From Adhaeribacter terrigena (GTDB taxonomy: Bacteria; Bacteroidota; Bacteroidia; Cytophagales; Hymenobacteraceae), in contig NZ_JAEHFX010000002.1 of the NCBI RefSeq assembly GCF_016623615.1, positions 310,001 to 374,000 on the forward strand: DNA of 64,000 bases, written 5' to 3'. The notes under the pieces are model-generated. The model did no database searches. It saw only the letters and a program-made list of their open reading frames with translations, and was not told where the DNA came from. This document shows positions 14,168 to 23,075 of this stretch, piece by piece (within the stretch, counting starts at the first letter, position 1; every line of letters starts with the position of its first letter). The position numbers were made by a program, and so were the translations under genes.

Positions 14168-15670
14168 ATGAAAAAAATAATACTCTCCTTTTTAACCTTC
14201 GGCTTGGGGTTTCAGGCTCAAGCTCAACAGACAATTTTGCAAGAACGAAATTATTTGCCTCAACCTAATTATACCCAGATTGGAGCCAGCGCTGTAGATA
14301 AAAACGGCAACATATTTTACTCAGGCGCTACCACCGTTAGTGGGGGGAATTACTCTAATAGGTTTCTATTGGTAAAGCCCAATGCAGATACGCTTTGGAC
14401 CAAAAGAAATCCGGTTACTCTTGTTTTGCCGAATCAATCCGTTCTTACGCTTAAGTCAGGGCAATATGTTGCCGGGGGAAATAGATTGAATCAATCTACT
14501 CCTGCAATTACTCTGCAGCAACTCGATCAATTTGGTTCTTTTGTTCGGACTAACCTTTTTACCAAACCAACTATGGTTAATATTATGCTGGCTCTCCCTA
14601 ATAAAAGCATGTATTTGGGAGGTGGCAGTGGGAGATTTATGGAATTTTCATTTATGCATACCGATAGCTTGGGCAATCTATTATGGGACAAAGATTATTC
14701 CTGGCACATTAATGACAGATTTGTGGACATGAAGTTTGCCCGTAACGGCGATATTGTTGGGGCTGGGAATACTCCTTATCCGGTTGGACCTTATCATATT
14801 AAATTAATGCGGGTAAACCAGCAAGGAGATTCCTTAGATGCCAAACAGCTTATAGTTACAAACCCCAGTAGAAATGAAAGCATGAGTCCAAATTTTAACA
14901 GCATTACTGCTCTTACGGATAGCGGGTTTTTAATAACGGCTGCAACTGATACGACCACTGCAACAGCTTCAGTGAGTATGGGTATGGTAGTAAAAGTTGA
15001 TAGCGCGTTCAATGTTCAGTGGCATTACGTGCATCGTACGCCAGCTTTAGAAACCTACGTTTTTACGAAAGCCAGGGAACTGACCGATGGCAGCGTTTTG
15101 GTATTAGGCTTTAAGCAAGCGCCTATTTCCGGCGCTAACCTCAACGGTTTTCAGCTGTATCATTTCGATCAGCAGGGGCAACTGATAAATACTTATCCCT
15201 TTACCAGTAATATCTGCTCGCAGGTTTGGGGGCTTACGTTCGATAACCTGGCCGACGGCAGCTTTATGATCGGAGGTCGGTGCGGCAATAATCCGCCGGT
15301 CAGTTTTGGGTTCTATGTCGCTAATGTAAAGGTCGCCGGTTTACCGCCGGTTGTTCCACCCTTCAACGTTCCTGCTATTACCGGCATGAAAGAGGAAACC
15401 TTTTTAGCCGGAATTACTCTAGGTCAAAGCTACCCGAACCCAACTACTTCCGAAGCCATCATTCCTTATTCCTTGCCAAAAAATTACAACAAAGCCAGTA
15501 TTATTGTTCAAGAAATTGCTTCCGGCCGGGAAATAAGGAAATACGAGCTGAAACGGAATAGCAGCAGCTTAACTGTAGACTTGAGCAATCTGAACAGCGG
15601 TTTGTATTTGTACAGTCTGGTAGTAGATGATAGACCGTTGGCTACGAAGAAGCTGGCCGTAATGAAGTAA
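14168..15670 (+). CDS. Secreted protein with type IX secretion sorting domain
   Basis: 500 residues with a signal peptide (about 1-20, ending QAQAQ) and repeated beta-strand-rich segments containing GQYVAGGNRL, DGSVLVLGFK and DGSFMIGGRCG, reminiscent of a beta-propeller. It ends in a T9SS type A C-terminal domain (about 415-500: LGQSYPNPTTSEAIIPYSLP, LNSGLYLYSLV, KKLAVMK). It is expected to cross the outer membrane through the type IX system and be surface-anchored or released. The cargo function is unknown. The gene is more AT-rich than its neighbours, as often seen in fast-evolving surface proteins. Confidence 0.88.
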   Translation: MKKIILSFLTFGLGFQAQAQQTILQERNYLPQPNYTQIGASAVDKNGNIFYSGATTVSGGNYSNRFLLVKPNADTLWTKRNPVTLVLPNQSVLTLKSGQYVAGGNRLNQSTPAITLQQLDQFGSFVRTNLFTKPTMVNIMLALPNKSMYLGGGSGRFMEFSFMHTDSLGNLLWDKDYSWHINDRFVDMKFARNGDIVGAGNTPYPVGPYHIKLMRVNQQGDSLDAKQLIVTNPSRNESMSPNFNSITALTDSGFLITAATDTTTATASVSMGMVVKVDSAFNVQWHYVHRTPALETYVFTKARELTDGSVLVLGFKQAPISGANLNGFQLYHFDQQGQLINTYPFTSNICSQVWGLTFDNLADGSFMIGGRCGNNPPVSFGFYVANVKVAGLPPVVPPFNVPAITGMKEETFLAGITLGQSYPNPTTSEAIIPYSLPKNYNKASIIVQEIASGREIRKYELKRNSSSLTVDLSNLNSGLYLYSLVVDDRPLATKKLAVMK

Positions 15671-15671
15671 G

Positions 15672-15701
15672 CACTTTTCCGCCACCAAACCCTACCGTTT
15701 C
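15672..15701 (-). repeat. Dispersed 30-bp motif copy directly after the T9SS gene
   Basis: Begins 2 bp after the stop codon. Core GAAACGGTAG, one mismatch, with GGGTTT and GGAAAAGTG. Confidence 0.7.
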
Positions 15702-15733
15702 TGATCACGGGGGAATCGGATTTTAGGATTGTG

Positions 15734-15763
15734 GAGTTTTCAGGGCGAAAAGGATAGCGTTTT
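15734..15763 (-). repeat. Second dispersed 30-bp motif copy, same orientation
   Basis: Exact core AAAACGCTAT with CTTTT and GAAAACTC, 62 bp after the previous copy. It is followed by an AATCCTG/AAATCCCG-type low-complexity string (about 15787-15822) up to the next gene. Confidence 0.8.
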
Positions 15764-15823
15764 AGCTCTTGAAACTGAGCTTCTAATGTCCTGAAAATCC
15801 TTAAATCCCGAAAATCCTGATCC

Positions 15824-16549
15824 TTAATTCTGGGCGTTCAGGTTGCTTACATATTTGAGTAAAATGCGTTTGGCCACCGGCAGCAACGATTGTTCGAACG
15901 GGCAGGGCACTTTGGCAATTACCGCAAACGTGGCCGGGTTCGGCAGCAACTTATCCTTTTTTACCAGCTCCAGTTTCAGGTTTTCGTAGGTATCGGTCAG
16001 GCGACGGTGTTTGCTTTCCAGGAAATCTAGATGCAGGCCGCGGTATTTTTCAAAGGAATTCTGAAACACCGAAAGCTGGTAACGGTAAAGCCGCGTTTCT
16101 TTCTGCGGAAACGTTTCCAGGAATAAATAACCGGTATCGTGGTAAATGGGCGTGATACCAACCGGCGTAATTTCCAGGTTATTCTCGATGAATTCGTAGA
16201 TTTCTTTTCCTTCCGAAAGCGCATTGGAAAAACGGGGCGCGGCAAACTCCATGATCTCTTCTATCTGTTGCATGGTTTCGTCGTCCTGCACGATTTTCTC
16301 GTACATCAGCTCCAGTTTTTCAAAATCAGCGCGGGTTATGCGTTGCGGAAATTGTTCGTAAACCAGTTTTTTATGCTCGCGCACTTGCTGTAAATTCTGG
16401 TAATGCAGGATCAGATCGGAGAAAACCGGGTAGAGGCGCTGGCCTTCAAATTCTTTTTTTACGCTGGTCAGGTAATCGAGCAGCAAATATTTTTTGTATT
16501 CAAAATCTATCAGGCCGTTGGTAAGCCAGTTTTCAGGTAAATTTTTCAT
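15824..16549 (-). CDS. Conserved hypothetical protein, helical
   Basis: 241 residues from the ATG at 16549 (MKNLPENWLTNGLIDFEYKK). A longer frame to 16582 would translate part of a dispersed repeat and is rejected. It is predicted to be mainly helical and soluble, with charged segments (FEKLELMYEKIVQDDETMQQIEE) and no signal peptide. Near the C-terminus is AKVPCPFEQSLLPVAKRILLKYV. I do not recognise a named domain. It stands alone between the repeat-rich T9SS tail and the DUF1801 gene. Confidence 0.75.
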   Translation of the reverse strand: MKNLPENWLTNGLIDFEYKKYLLLDYLTSVKKEFEGQRLYPVFSDLILHYQNLQQVREHKKLVYEQFPQRITRADFEKLELMYEKIVQDDETMQQIEEIMEFAAPRFSNALSEGKEIYEFIENNLEITPVGITPIYHDTGYLFLETFPQKETRLYRYQLSVFQNSFEKYRGLHLDFLESKHRRLTDTYENLKLELVKKDKLLPNPATFAVIAKVPCPFEQSLLPVAKRILLKYVSNLNAQN

Positions 16550-16566
16550 GATGTAAGGGTGTTCAG

Positions 16567-16596
16567 TAGTTTTTGGCTTCAAATGCCTAGCGTTTT
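16567..16596 (-). repeat. Dispersed 30-bp motif copy
   Basis: Exact core AAAACGCTAG with ATTT, AAGCC and AAAAACTA. It sits just upstream of the hypothetical gene and marks its likely 5' boundary. Confidence 0.8.
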
Positions 16597-16750
16597 TTTA
16601 ACGGTATACTGGTTTTTTACGCAAACCGCCGGCTTAAAAGATTCAAAACCGTACAAATTTCTGCCTATATTAATAACGTAAGGCAAGCCCAAAAACGGTA
16701 TTAAAATCAGACTAAAAACTATAAGCCTTTCGGAAAGCCGGCACTTTGCG

Positions 16751-16758
16751 TATTTTTG
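16751..16758 (+). promoter_or_regulatory. Candidate Bacteroidota -7 box TATTTTTG
   Basis: Fits TAnnTTTG, 22 bp upstream of the DUF1801 start. No good -33 TTTG/TTG is visible at the usual distance. Confidence 0.35.
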
Positions 16759-16780
16759 CAGCTTTCTAAATATCTGACCC

Positions 16781-17128
16781 ATGGCCGATTTAACCGTAGA
16801 ACAATACATCTCGCAGCAAACCGAACCGCAGCAAATGCTTTTAAATGCTTTGCATCAGTTCATTAAAAAAACGGCGCCCGAATTACAGGAAAGCATAAAA
16901 TGGGGCTTTCCATCGTATGCCGGCAAGAGCAATGTGTGTTACTTGGCGGCGCAGAAAAATCATGTGAACCTGGGCTTTTACGAAGGCGGTTTGTTGCCGG
17001 ATGCCGGCAAGTTGCTGGAAGGTACCGGCGCCAAAATGCGGCACGTAAAGGTCCGTAGCCTGAATGAAATCGCAGAAAAACCGCTGGCGGAACTGATCCG
17101 CGAAGCCGTAGCTTTTCAGCATAAATAA
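16781..17128 (+). CDS. DUF1801 (YdhG/YjbR-like) protein
   Basis: 115 residues, single DUF1801 domain. It shows ELQESIKWGFPSYAGKSNVCYLAAQKNHVNLGF and GAKMRHVKVRSLNEI, split here across the conserved beta core. The family adopts a frataxin-like fold and has no settled biochemical role. The gene is 31 bp upstream of the OmpR-type regulator and may be co-transcribed with it. Domain call is good; function unknown. Confidence 0.85.
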   Translation: MADLTVEQYISQQTEPQQMLLNALHQFIKKTAPELQESIKWGFPSYAGKSNVCYLAAQKNHVNLGFYEGGLLPDAGKLLEGTGAKMRHVKVRSLNEIAEKPLAELIREAVAFQHK

Positions 17129-17159
17129 AACCAAATTTCCCGGAAGCGGTTAGCGGCAT

Positions 17160-17837
17160 ATGAAAATCTTACTCGTTGAAGACGAACCCAAAGTAGCAGC
17201 CTTTATTAAAAAAGGCCTCGAAGAGCAGGCTTACGAAGTAGACCAGGCCTTTGATGGTTTGTTCGGTAAAAAGCTGGCTTTGCAGAATGAATATGACCTG
17301 ATCATTCTGGACGTAATTCTGCCGCACGCCAGCGGGCTGGAAGTTTGCCGCGAGATCCGCAAGCATAATACCACCGTGTCTATTTTAATGCTCACAGCAT
17401 TGGGCGCTACCGACGATAAAATTCTGGGCCTCGATTCCGGCGCCGACGATTATCTGGTAAAACCCTTCGAATTTAAAGAACTCCTGGCCCGCATCCGGGC
17501 GTTAACCCGCCGTACTTCCGATGCGCCAACCGGTGAAATCCTGAAAATGGCCGACCTGGAAATGGACCTGGCCAAGAAAACCGTTACCCGGGCCGGCCAG
17601 CCCATAAACCTCACCGCCCGCGAATTTGCTTTGCTGCATTATTTAATGCGCAACCGCGAACGCGTGGTAAGCCGGGTTGATATTATTGAGCAGGTCTGGG
17701 AAACTTCCTTCGATACGGGCAGCAACGTGATCGATGTGTATATTAATTTCCTGCGGAAAAAAATCGATAAAGATTATACCCCCAAACTTATTCATACGCT
17801 GGTAGGCATGGGTTACGTGATGAAAGAAACCGAATAA
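17160..17837 (+). CDS. OmpR-family response regulator
   Basis: 225 residues: receiver domain (about 1-120: KILLVEDEP, phosphoacceptor Asp51 in IILDVILP, Lys in YLVKPFEFKELLARI) and an OmpR winged helix (about 130-222: LTAREFALLHYLMRNRERVV, VDVYINFLRKKIDK, HTLVGMGYVM). It resembles CusR/MprA-type regulators. Its stop codon is directly followed by the ATG of its kinase, so the pair is an operon. Targets are not shown; the SulP/carbonic anhydrase genes follow immediately downstream. Confidence 0.95.
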   Translation: MKILLVEDEPKVAAFIKKGLEEQAYEVDQAFDGLFGKKLALQNEYDLIILDVILPHASGLEVCREIRKHNTTVSILMLTALGATDDKILGLDSGADDYLVKPFEFKELLARIRALTRRTSDAPTGEILKMADLEMDLAKKTVTRAGQPINLTAREFALLHYLMRNRERVVSRVDIIEQVWETSFDTGSNVIDVYINFLRKKIDKDYTPKLIHTLVGMGYVMKETE

Positions 17838-19214
17838 ATGAGTATCCGCAACAAACTCACCATGCGTTTTGCCGGCATTTTTGCCCTTTTGCTGATCCTT
17901 TTTTCGCTTACGGTCTATTATTTTACTTCCGATTACCGGCAGCGCGAATTTTTTGACAGCACCCGCGAACGCGCCCTGATAGCGGCCCATTTAATGCTGG
18001 AAGCCGATGAAGTTTCCCAGGCCCGCCACGAGCAGGATCTGCGCCTTTTTTACCGCACCCTGCCCGAAGAAATCGTTCGCATTTACACCGAAGATGGCAA
18101 ACTTTATTTCGATGAAGGCAAAGGCGATCTGGTGATTACCCCCGAATTTATTGCCCGGGTGAAAGCTGAAAAACAGGTAGAACAGGAACAGGAAAACCGG
18201 CAGGTGGTGGGTATTTATTACCCCGATAACCAGGGCAATTTTATTATAGTAGCCTCCGATATAGACCGTTTTAGTTTACGCAAGCTCCGGAACCTGAAGA
18301 ACATCATGATGGTCGGCTTTTTTGCTTCTATGCTGGTGGTGTTGGTGGCGGGTTGGTTTTTTTCCAAATCGGTGTTGCAGCCTATTACCAAAATTGTTTC
18401 GGAGGTAGAAAAGATCAGCGCCCTGGATCTGCATTTACGTCTTACCGGCGCCAAAGGCCACGATGAACTTTCGCAGCTGGCCAATACCTTCAATAAAATG
18501 CTCGATCGCCTGGAAACCTCTTTCGAAATGCAAAGTACCTTTGTTTCCAGCGCCTCCCACGAATTACGCACCCCGCTCACGGCCATGATCGGGGAACTGG
18601 AAGTGGCCCTGATGCAGAATCGAGAGCCGGAAGAATACCAGCGCGTTTTGGCCAGTACCTTAGACGATGCCCGGATGCTGGCCCGCCTTTCCAACGGTTT
18701 GCTGCAAATTGCCCAGGCCAGTACCGATGTTTCCAAAATAAAACTAAAACCGCTGCGCTTCGACGAACTGATCCTTTCTGCGCAGCAGGAAGCAAAAAAA
18801 CGCCAGCCCGAGATCAAGTTTGAAGTAAATTTTGAAGCCTATCCCGAAGATGAAGAAGCCCTGATCCTGAACGGGAACGAATCGCTTTTAATGGTTGCGT
18901 TTCTGAACGTATTTGAAAATGCCGGTAAATTTTCGCGTAAAGGGCAAACGGTTTCGGCTACCATCGGTATTTCCAAAAAAGGATTTACCGTTTTGGTTAA
19001 AGACCGCGGCATTGGCATTCAGCAAAACGACCTGGTAAACGTGTTTGTGCCTTTTTTCCGGGCGCAGAACGTACGCGATATTTCCGGTCACGGCATCGGC
19101 CTGCCGCTCGCCGAACGTATCATTAAATTGCACCAGGGCACCATTCAGGTTAACTCTAAAATAGGGGAGGGAACTGAAGTTTTTGTTTATTTACCGGCGC
19201 GCCGTGCATTTTAA
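17838..19214 (+). CDS. Membrane sensor histidine kinase with HAMP domain
   Basis: 458 residues: transmembrane helix 1 (about 10-30), a periplasmic sensor of about 120 residues rich in charged residues, transmembrane helix 2 (about 155-175), HAMP (about 180-230), HisKA with SSASHELRTPL (His near 242) and HATPase with NVFENAGKF, KDRGIGI, VPFFRAQNV and GHGIGLPLAERI. It starts on the base after the regulator stop. The sensor domain has no recognised ligand signature, so the signal is unknown. Kinase identity and pairing are secure. Confidence 0.94.
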   Translation: MSIRNKLTMRFAGIFALLLILFSLTVYYFTSDYRQREFFDSTRERALIAAHLMLEADEVSQARHEQDLRLFYRTLPEEIVRIYTEDGKLYFDEGKGDLVITPEFIARVKAEKQVEQEQENRQVVGIYYPDNQGNFIIVASDIDRFSLRKLRNLKNIMMVGFFASMLVVLVAGWFFSKSVLQPITKIVSEVEKISALDLHLRLTGAKGHDELSQLANTFNKMLDRLETSFEMQSTFVSSASHELRTPLTAMIGELEVALMQNREPEEYQRVLASTLDDARMLARLSNGLLQIAQASTDVSKIKLKPLRFDELILSAQQEAKKRQPEIKFEVNFEAYPEDEEALILNGNESLLMVAFLNVFENAGKFSRKGQTVSATIGISKKGFTVLVKDRGIGIQQNDLVNVFVPFFRAQNVRDISGHGIGLPLAERIIKLHQGTIQVNSKIGEGTEVFVYLPARRAF

Positions 19215-19258
19215 TCTCATTTTAATTTCGTTTTAACGCCAGCTTAATTCCGCCCCTT

Positions 19259-19266
19259 TAAGTTTG
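19259..19266 (+). promoter_or_regulatory. Candidate -7 box TAAGTTTG for sulP
   Basis: Matches TAnnTTTG, 52 bp upstream of the transporter ATG. The upstream segment is T-rich (TTTTAATTTCGTTTTAA) but holds no clear -33 TTTG. Confidence 0.4.
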
Positions 19267-19318
19267 CATTGTGATTGAAAGAAACGTTTTCTTTTAAATG
19301 ATTAAGCAAATTTAAATT

Positions 19319-20881
19319 ATGGGTTTAAGCCTGGCAAAATATAGGAGTTCATTAAAAAAAGATCTGCCGGCAGGTTTGGTGGTTTTTCTGGTGGCATTGC
19401 CGCTTTGCCTCGGAATTGCCCTGGCCTCCGGTGCACCTGCTTTCTCCGGCCTCATTACCGGTATTATTGGTGGATTAGTAGTAGCCTTGCTAAGCGGCTC
19501 GGCACTTAGCGTAAGCGGCCCGGCAGCCGGCCTTACCATTATCGTGCTGAACGGAATTACCACCTTAGGCAGTTTCGAAGCATTTTTACTGGCTGTAGTG
19601 CTGGCCGGCGTTTTTCAGATCATTCTGGGCTATGCTAAAGCGGGAATCATTGGTTTGTTCTTTCCTTCTTCGGTTATCAGGGGTATGCTGGCGGCCATTG
19701 GTTTAACCCTTATCCTGAAGCAGATTCCACATTTTCTGGGCGCCGATAAAGATTTCTTCGGCGATATGAATTTCTTTCAGCCCGATGGTGAAACCACCTT
19801 TACCGAGATCTTTAAAGCGTTTGGCAATATTCAGATGGGCTCCCTGATCATCGGGGTTGTTTCGCTGGCCATTATCCTGATCTGGGACAGTGCCCGGCTG
19901 AAGCGCTATACTTTTTTCCGGCTGGTGCCTTCGGCGCTGATCGCAGTTATCGTGTCTATTGTGCTGGGTTCTCTTTTTGCCAATACGCCAACGTTGAATA
20001 TTACCTCGGAACATCTGGTCAATTTGCCGGTTATTCAGTCGGTAGACGATCTTTTGCGCGAACTTACGTTCCCGGATCTGAGCCAGTTTACCAATATTAA
20101 CGTTTATCTTGTAGCCATTACCATAGCCATTGTGGCCAGCCTCGAAACGCTGCTCAGCGTGGAAGCAGTAGATAAACTGGACCCCCAGAAACGGATTACC
20201 CCTGCAAACCGCGAACTGAAAGCTCAGGGCGTAGGCAATATTCTGAGCGGTTTACTGGGTGGTTTGCCCATGACAGCCGTAATTGTAAGAAGCTCAGCCA
20301 ACCTGAATGCCGGCGGCCAAACCCGGGTTTCTGCCATGGTTCACAGCGTATTTCTGTTGCTTAGCATTCTTTTTCTTGCAAATATTTTAAATCAGATACC
20401 TTTGTCGGCGCTGGCAGCGGTTTTGCTGGTAGTGGGTTTTAAGCTAACCAAACCGGCGCTATATAAAGGCCAGTTCCGTTTGGGCAAGGAGCAGTTCATT
20501 CCTTTCTTTGTAACCATTATTGCGATCTTGTTTTCTGATCTGCTGAAAGGAATTGGTATTGGAATGGTGATCGCGGTATTTTATATCCTGCGGGCTAATT
20601 ACCGTTCGCCTTATTTCTTTAAAAAGGAAAAGTATGCCGAAAAAGAAATTATCCGGCTTAAACTGAGCGAACACGTTTCGTTTTTAAACAAAGCCAGCAT
20701 TGTACTCACCCTCGACCATATACCGGCTAACAGCCACGTGGTTATAGATGGAACCCATTCGGAAGTAATAGACCACGACGTGCTGGAAGCGATCCAGGAA
20801 TTCAGAACCAAAGCCTACGAAAAAAATATTAAACTAGAGTTGCTCAACGTGCCGGCAGTGGAAATTGTAGCAGCTCACTAA
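19319..20881 (+). CDS. SulP-family anion (probable bicarbonate) transporter
   Basis: 520 residues with 10-12 membrane segments. The SulP N-terminus reads DLPAGLVVFLVALPLCLGIALASG with GLITGIIGG (split here), and the core has GPAAGLTIIVLNGI, ETLLSVEAVDKLDP and MTAVIVRSSANLNAGG. A short STAS-like cytoplasmic tail begins near residue 455 (SIVLTLDHIPANSHVVIDGTH). SulP proteins move sulfate, bicarbonate and other anions. A bicarbonate substrate is inferred because a carbonic anhydrase starts 22 bp downstream, an arrangement seen in other bacteria. Confidence 0.9.
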   Translation: MGLSLAKYRSSLKKDLPAGLVVFLVALPLCLGIALASGAPAFSGLITGIIGGLVVALLSGSALSVSGPAAGLTIIVLNGITTLGSFEAFLLAVVLAGVFQIILGYAKAGIIGLFFPSSVIRGMLAAIGLTLILKQIPHFLGADKDFFGDMNFFQPDGETTFTEIFKAFGNIQMGSLIIGVVSLAIILIWDSARLKRYTFFRLVPSALIAVIVSIVLGSLFANTPTLNITSEHLVNLPVIQSVDDLLRELTFPDLSQFTNINVYLVAITIAIVASLETLLSVEAVDKLDPQKRITPANRELKAQGVGNILSGLLGGLPMTAVIVRSSANLNAGGQTRVSAMVHSVFLLLSILFLANILNQIPLSALAAVLLVVGFKLTKPALYKGQFRLGKEQFIPFFVTIIAILFSDLLKGIGIGMVIAVFYILRANYRSPYFFKKEKYAEKEIIRLKLSEHVSFLNKASIVLTLDHIPANSHVVIDGTHSEVIDHDVLEAIQEFRTKAYEKNIKLELLNVPAVEIVAAH

Positions 20882-20903
20882 CCCTAAAAAAAAATCACAG
20901 CAT

Positions 20904-21557
20904 ATGTCATTAGATAAACTTTTAGAAAGAAACCGCCAGTGGGTTGCCGAAAAGACCGCTGAGAATCCTGACTTTTTTGAGCAATTCGCCAACGGCCAAA
21001 ACCCGAACTATTTGTTTATTGGTTGCTCCGACAGCCGCGTTTCGGCTAATACCATTTGCAATACCGGCCCGGGCGAAATGTTTGTGCATCGTAATATTGC
21101 CAACCTGGTAGTACATACCGATATCAATTTACTTTCGGTGCTGCAATATGCGGTAGAAGTATTAAAGGTGAAGCACGTAATTGTGTGCGGGCATTACGGT
21201 TGCGGCGGCGTGGCAGCAGCCATGAGCGATAAGCAATTCGGGTTAATAGATAACTGGCTGACCAATATCAAAGATGTGTTCCGTTTGCACGAAAGTGAGT
21301 TCACCTACATAAAAAACGATGAAGAACGTTTTAAGCGGATGGTTGAGTTGAACGTGATCGAGCAGATTCATAACCTGGCTAAAACCTCCATCATTCAGAA
21401 CGCCATGCGCACTGAAAACCCACCGCAGCTACACGGTTTGGTTTACGATATCCGGGAAGGTTTGCTCCGTGATCTGAAAGTAGATATCGGCGATTTTAAA
21501 CGTTTCGGTCATATCTACGATTCCAACCCCGCTGAAGAAAAAAAATGGCTCTCATAA
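20904..21557 (+). CDS. Beta-class carbonic anhydrase
   Basis: 217 residues; interconverts CO2 and bicarbonate in the cytoplasm. Zinc and catalytic residues are visible: CSDSRV (Cys and the Asp/Arg dyad, about 40-45), then HYGCGG with the second Cys and the His. MFVHRNIANLV is also typical. Length and motif order match the Can/CynT group. It forms a two-gene unit with the SulP transporter, which implies that imported or hydrated inorganic carbon is kept available for biosynthesis. A terminator follows within 70 bp. Confidence 0.95.
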   Translation: MSLDKLLERNRQWVAEKTAENPDFFEQFANGQNPNYLFIGCSDSRVSANTICNTGPGEMFVHRNIANLVVHTDINLLSVLQYAVEVLKVKHVIVCGHYGCGGVAAAMSDKQFGLIDNWLTNIKDVFRLHESEFTYIKNDEERFKRMVELNVIEQIHNLAKTSIIQNAMRTENPPQLHGLVYDIREGLLRDLKVDIGDFKRFGHIYDSNPAEEKKWLS

Positions 21558-21600
21558 TTCTTGCCACAATACCCTGCCGTTTAGGGTGATGATTAAAAAA

Positions 21601-21630
21601 TAACGGTAGGTTTACAAGCAAAAAAAGTCC
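21601..21630 (+). repeat. Dispersed 30-bp motif copy fused to a terminator
   Basis: Core read as TAACGGTAG (5' A-tract interrupted), then GGTTT and AAAAAAAGTCC. The distal A-tract is also the left arm of the terminator of the carbonic anhydrase gene. Confidence 0.65.
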
Positions 21631-21652
21631 CGAAACATTTCGGGACTTTTTT
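21621..21652. terminator. Bidirectional terminator
   Basis: AAAAAAGTCCCGAA pairs with TTCGGGACTTTTTT around the centre ACAT, with A/T runs on both sides. It lies between carbonic anhydrase (+) and the disordered repeat protein (-). Confidence 0.88.
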
Positions 21653-21683
21653 TTATGCTAAGCGATTATGTTTTTAATTGATC

Positions 21684-22565
21684 TTACCACTCATAATCGT
21701 CGCGGCGGGAAGAAGAGCCGTATTGGCCTGAACGGTTTCCGGAAGATTGATTGCCGGAGTTGCCATAACGGCTGCGCTGCTGGTAACGTCTTTCTTCGTC
21801 GCTGTCGTCTCCAACCCAACGGTCCCAGACATTGCTGATGCGGTTACCAAGGTGCTCAAAGAAGCCTTCGTCTTCGTTGCGATTATCGCGGTGCTCACCC
21901 CGGTTTTCGTAGCGGTTGCCGTACGAAGAGTTGCCGTAAGAAGAATTATCGTAGTTTTCTGAATAACGATTGGCGTTGGCATTGCCATGGCTATACGTTG
22001 GGTACTGCTCCGGATGATTCATCCAGTTCTGGCGCACGCGGTTGTCTTCATCGCCGGTCCAACGGTCCCAGGCATTGTTTATTTTATCGCCCCACTGTTC
22101 TATGCGGTCTTCGGCGCGGTCTGCCCAGTTTCCCATGCGGTTTCCGGTGCGGTCGGCCCAGTTCTCGTTCCGGTCCTGCCACGAACGGTTGTCGCCGCGG
22201 TACATATTAGAAGGGGAATTATAGGAATTATTGCTGTATTGTTCCCGCGAGTTCTGCTGGCTCCAGTTTCCACCCTGGCTTTGCGGACGTACCTGGCTGT
22301 AACGGTTATTTTCGTAACTGCCCGAGTGCTGATTTGATGGCTGCTGCTGCGATTGGTTTCTGCCGGAATAACCGCGGCCATAAAATCCTGGCTCGGTAGA
22401 ATAATTATGTTCCGAAGCATCTACATCGCGGCTGGAACGGCCGTAAACACTACGCCCGCCCCGCGCATTACTTTCGTGGCTTCCGTAATCGCTTCTTCTT
22501 GAACTTTCATCTCCTGAGCGATACGTATTGAACGCATCGTAACCAATATTCTCGTGTCTTCTCAT
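21684..22565 (-). CDS. Disordered Arg/Asn/Ser/Gly-rich protein with WDRW repeats
   Basis: 293 residues, strongly hydrophilic, no signal peptide. The middle holds a run of amphipathic repeats (ENWADRTGNRMGNWADRAED, then IEQWGDKINNAWDRWTGDED). A second copy of the WDRW unit lies near the C-terminus (GNRISNVWDRWVGDDSDEE). The N-terminal third is Ser/Arg/Tyr-rich with SGRNQSQQQPSNQ. Composition suggests an intrinsically disordered stress or nucleic-acid-binding protein. I do not recognise a curated family and give no function. Confidence 0.7.
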   Translation of the reverse strand: MRRHENIGYDAFNTYRSGDESSRRSDYGSHESNARGGRSVYGRSSRDVDASEHNYSTEPGFYGRGYSGRNQSQQQPSNQHSGSYENNRYSQVRPQSQGGNWSQQNSREQYSNNSYNSPSNMYRGDNRSWQDRNENWADRTGNRMGNWADRAEDRIEQWGDKINNAWDRWTGDEDNRVRQNWMNHPEQYPTYSHGNANANRYSENYDNSSYGNSSYGNRYENRGEHRDNRNEDEGFFEHLGNRISNVWDRWVGDDSDEERRYQQRSRYGNSGNQSSGNRSGQYGSSSRRDDYEW

Positions 22566-23075
22566 TTTGTGATGATTTTTAAAGTGAATGATAAACTTTA
22601 TTACTTCATGCTTAAAAAGCAGTGAGGAGGTTTACGGCACCTTCGGGTTTTAAGTTTAAGTTTTGCTTTGTTACGATTTGGTTTTAGGAGATTTCTTTCA
22701 GGTTTATAAATACTGCAAAACGCCACGAATTTTGAATTGTGCTTAAAATCTATAAACCTGCTGCCTTTTGAATGAAAATGAAGTGGTTTCGGTTAAAAAA
22801 ATATCAATACTTAATCAGGTAATTCTGAGAAGGCAAATCCGGAAGGTTTTTCGCTGAATAAGCACCGGTTTTCAGGGAAAGCATTTGGCCGGTTAAAATT
22901 ATTTTTGTTGTTGAAAGGCTGCAATTTTACGTAAACAGCCGCAAAAAAATTGTAAAACCACTGATTTTATTGATATATGGATATATCTACTTCTTAAAAT
23001 ACTAAACTATTCTGTAAAAGCAATGTGTTATAGGGGAGCAAAACGCAATAAGACTTTTATCACAAACCAGAAATT
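22566..23075. other. 510-base AT-rich gap with a 10-bp inverted repeat
   Basis: The only structure seen is CAGGTTTATA (22699-22708) and TATAAACCTG (22751-22760), a perfect dyad with a 42-base spacer. The rest is AT-rich leader sequence for the two divergent genes at its ends. No gene is convincing here. Confidence 0.4.

Noticed and set aside
16579-16809. 76-codon minus-strand frame across the DUF1801 start
   Set aside because: It overlaps a dispersed motif and the 5' end of a well-supported gene, and has no family features.
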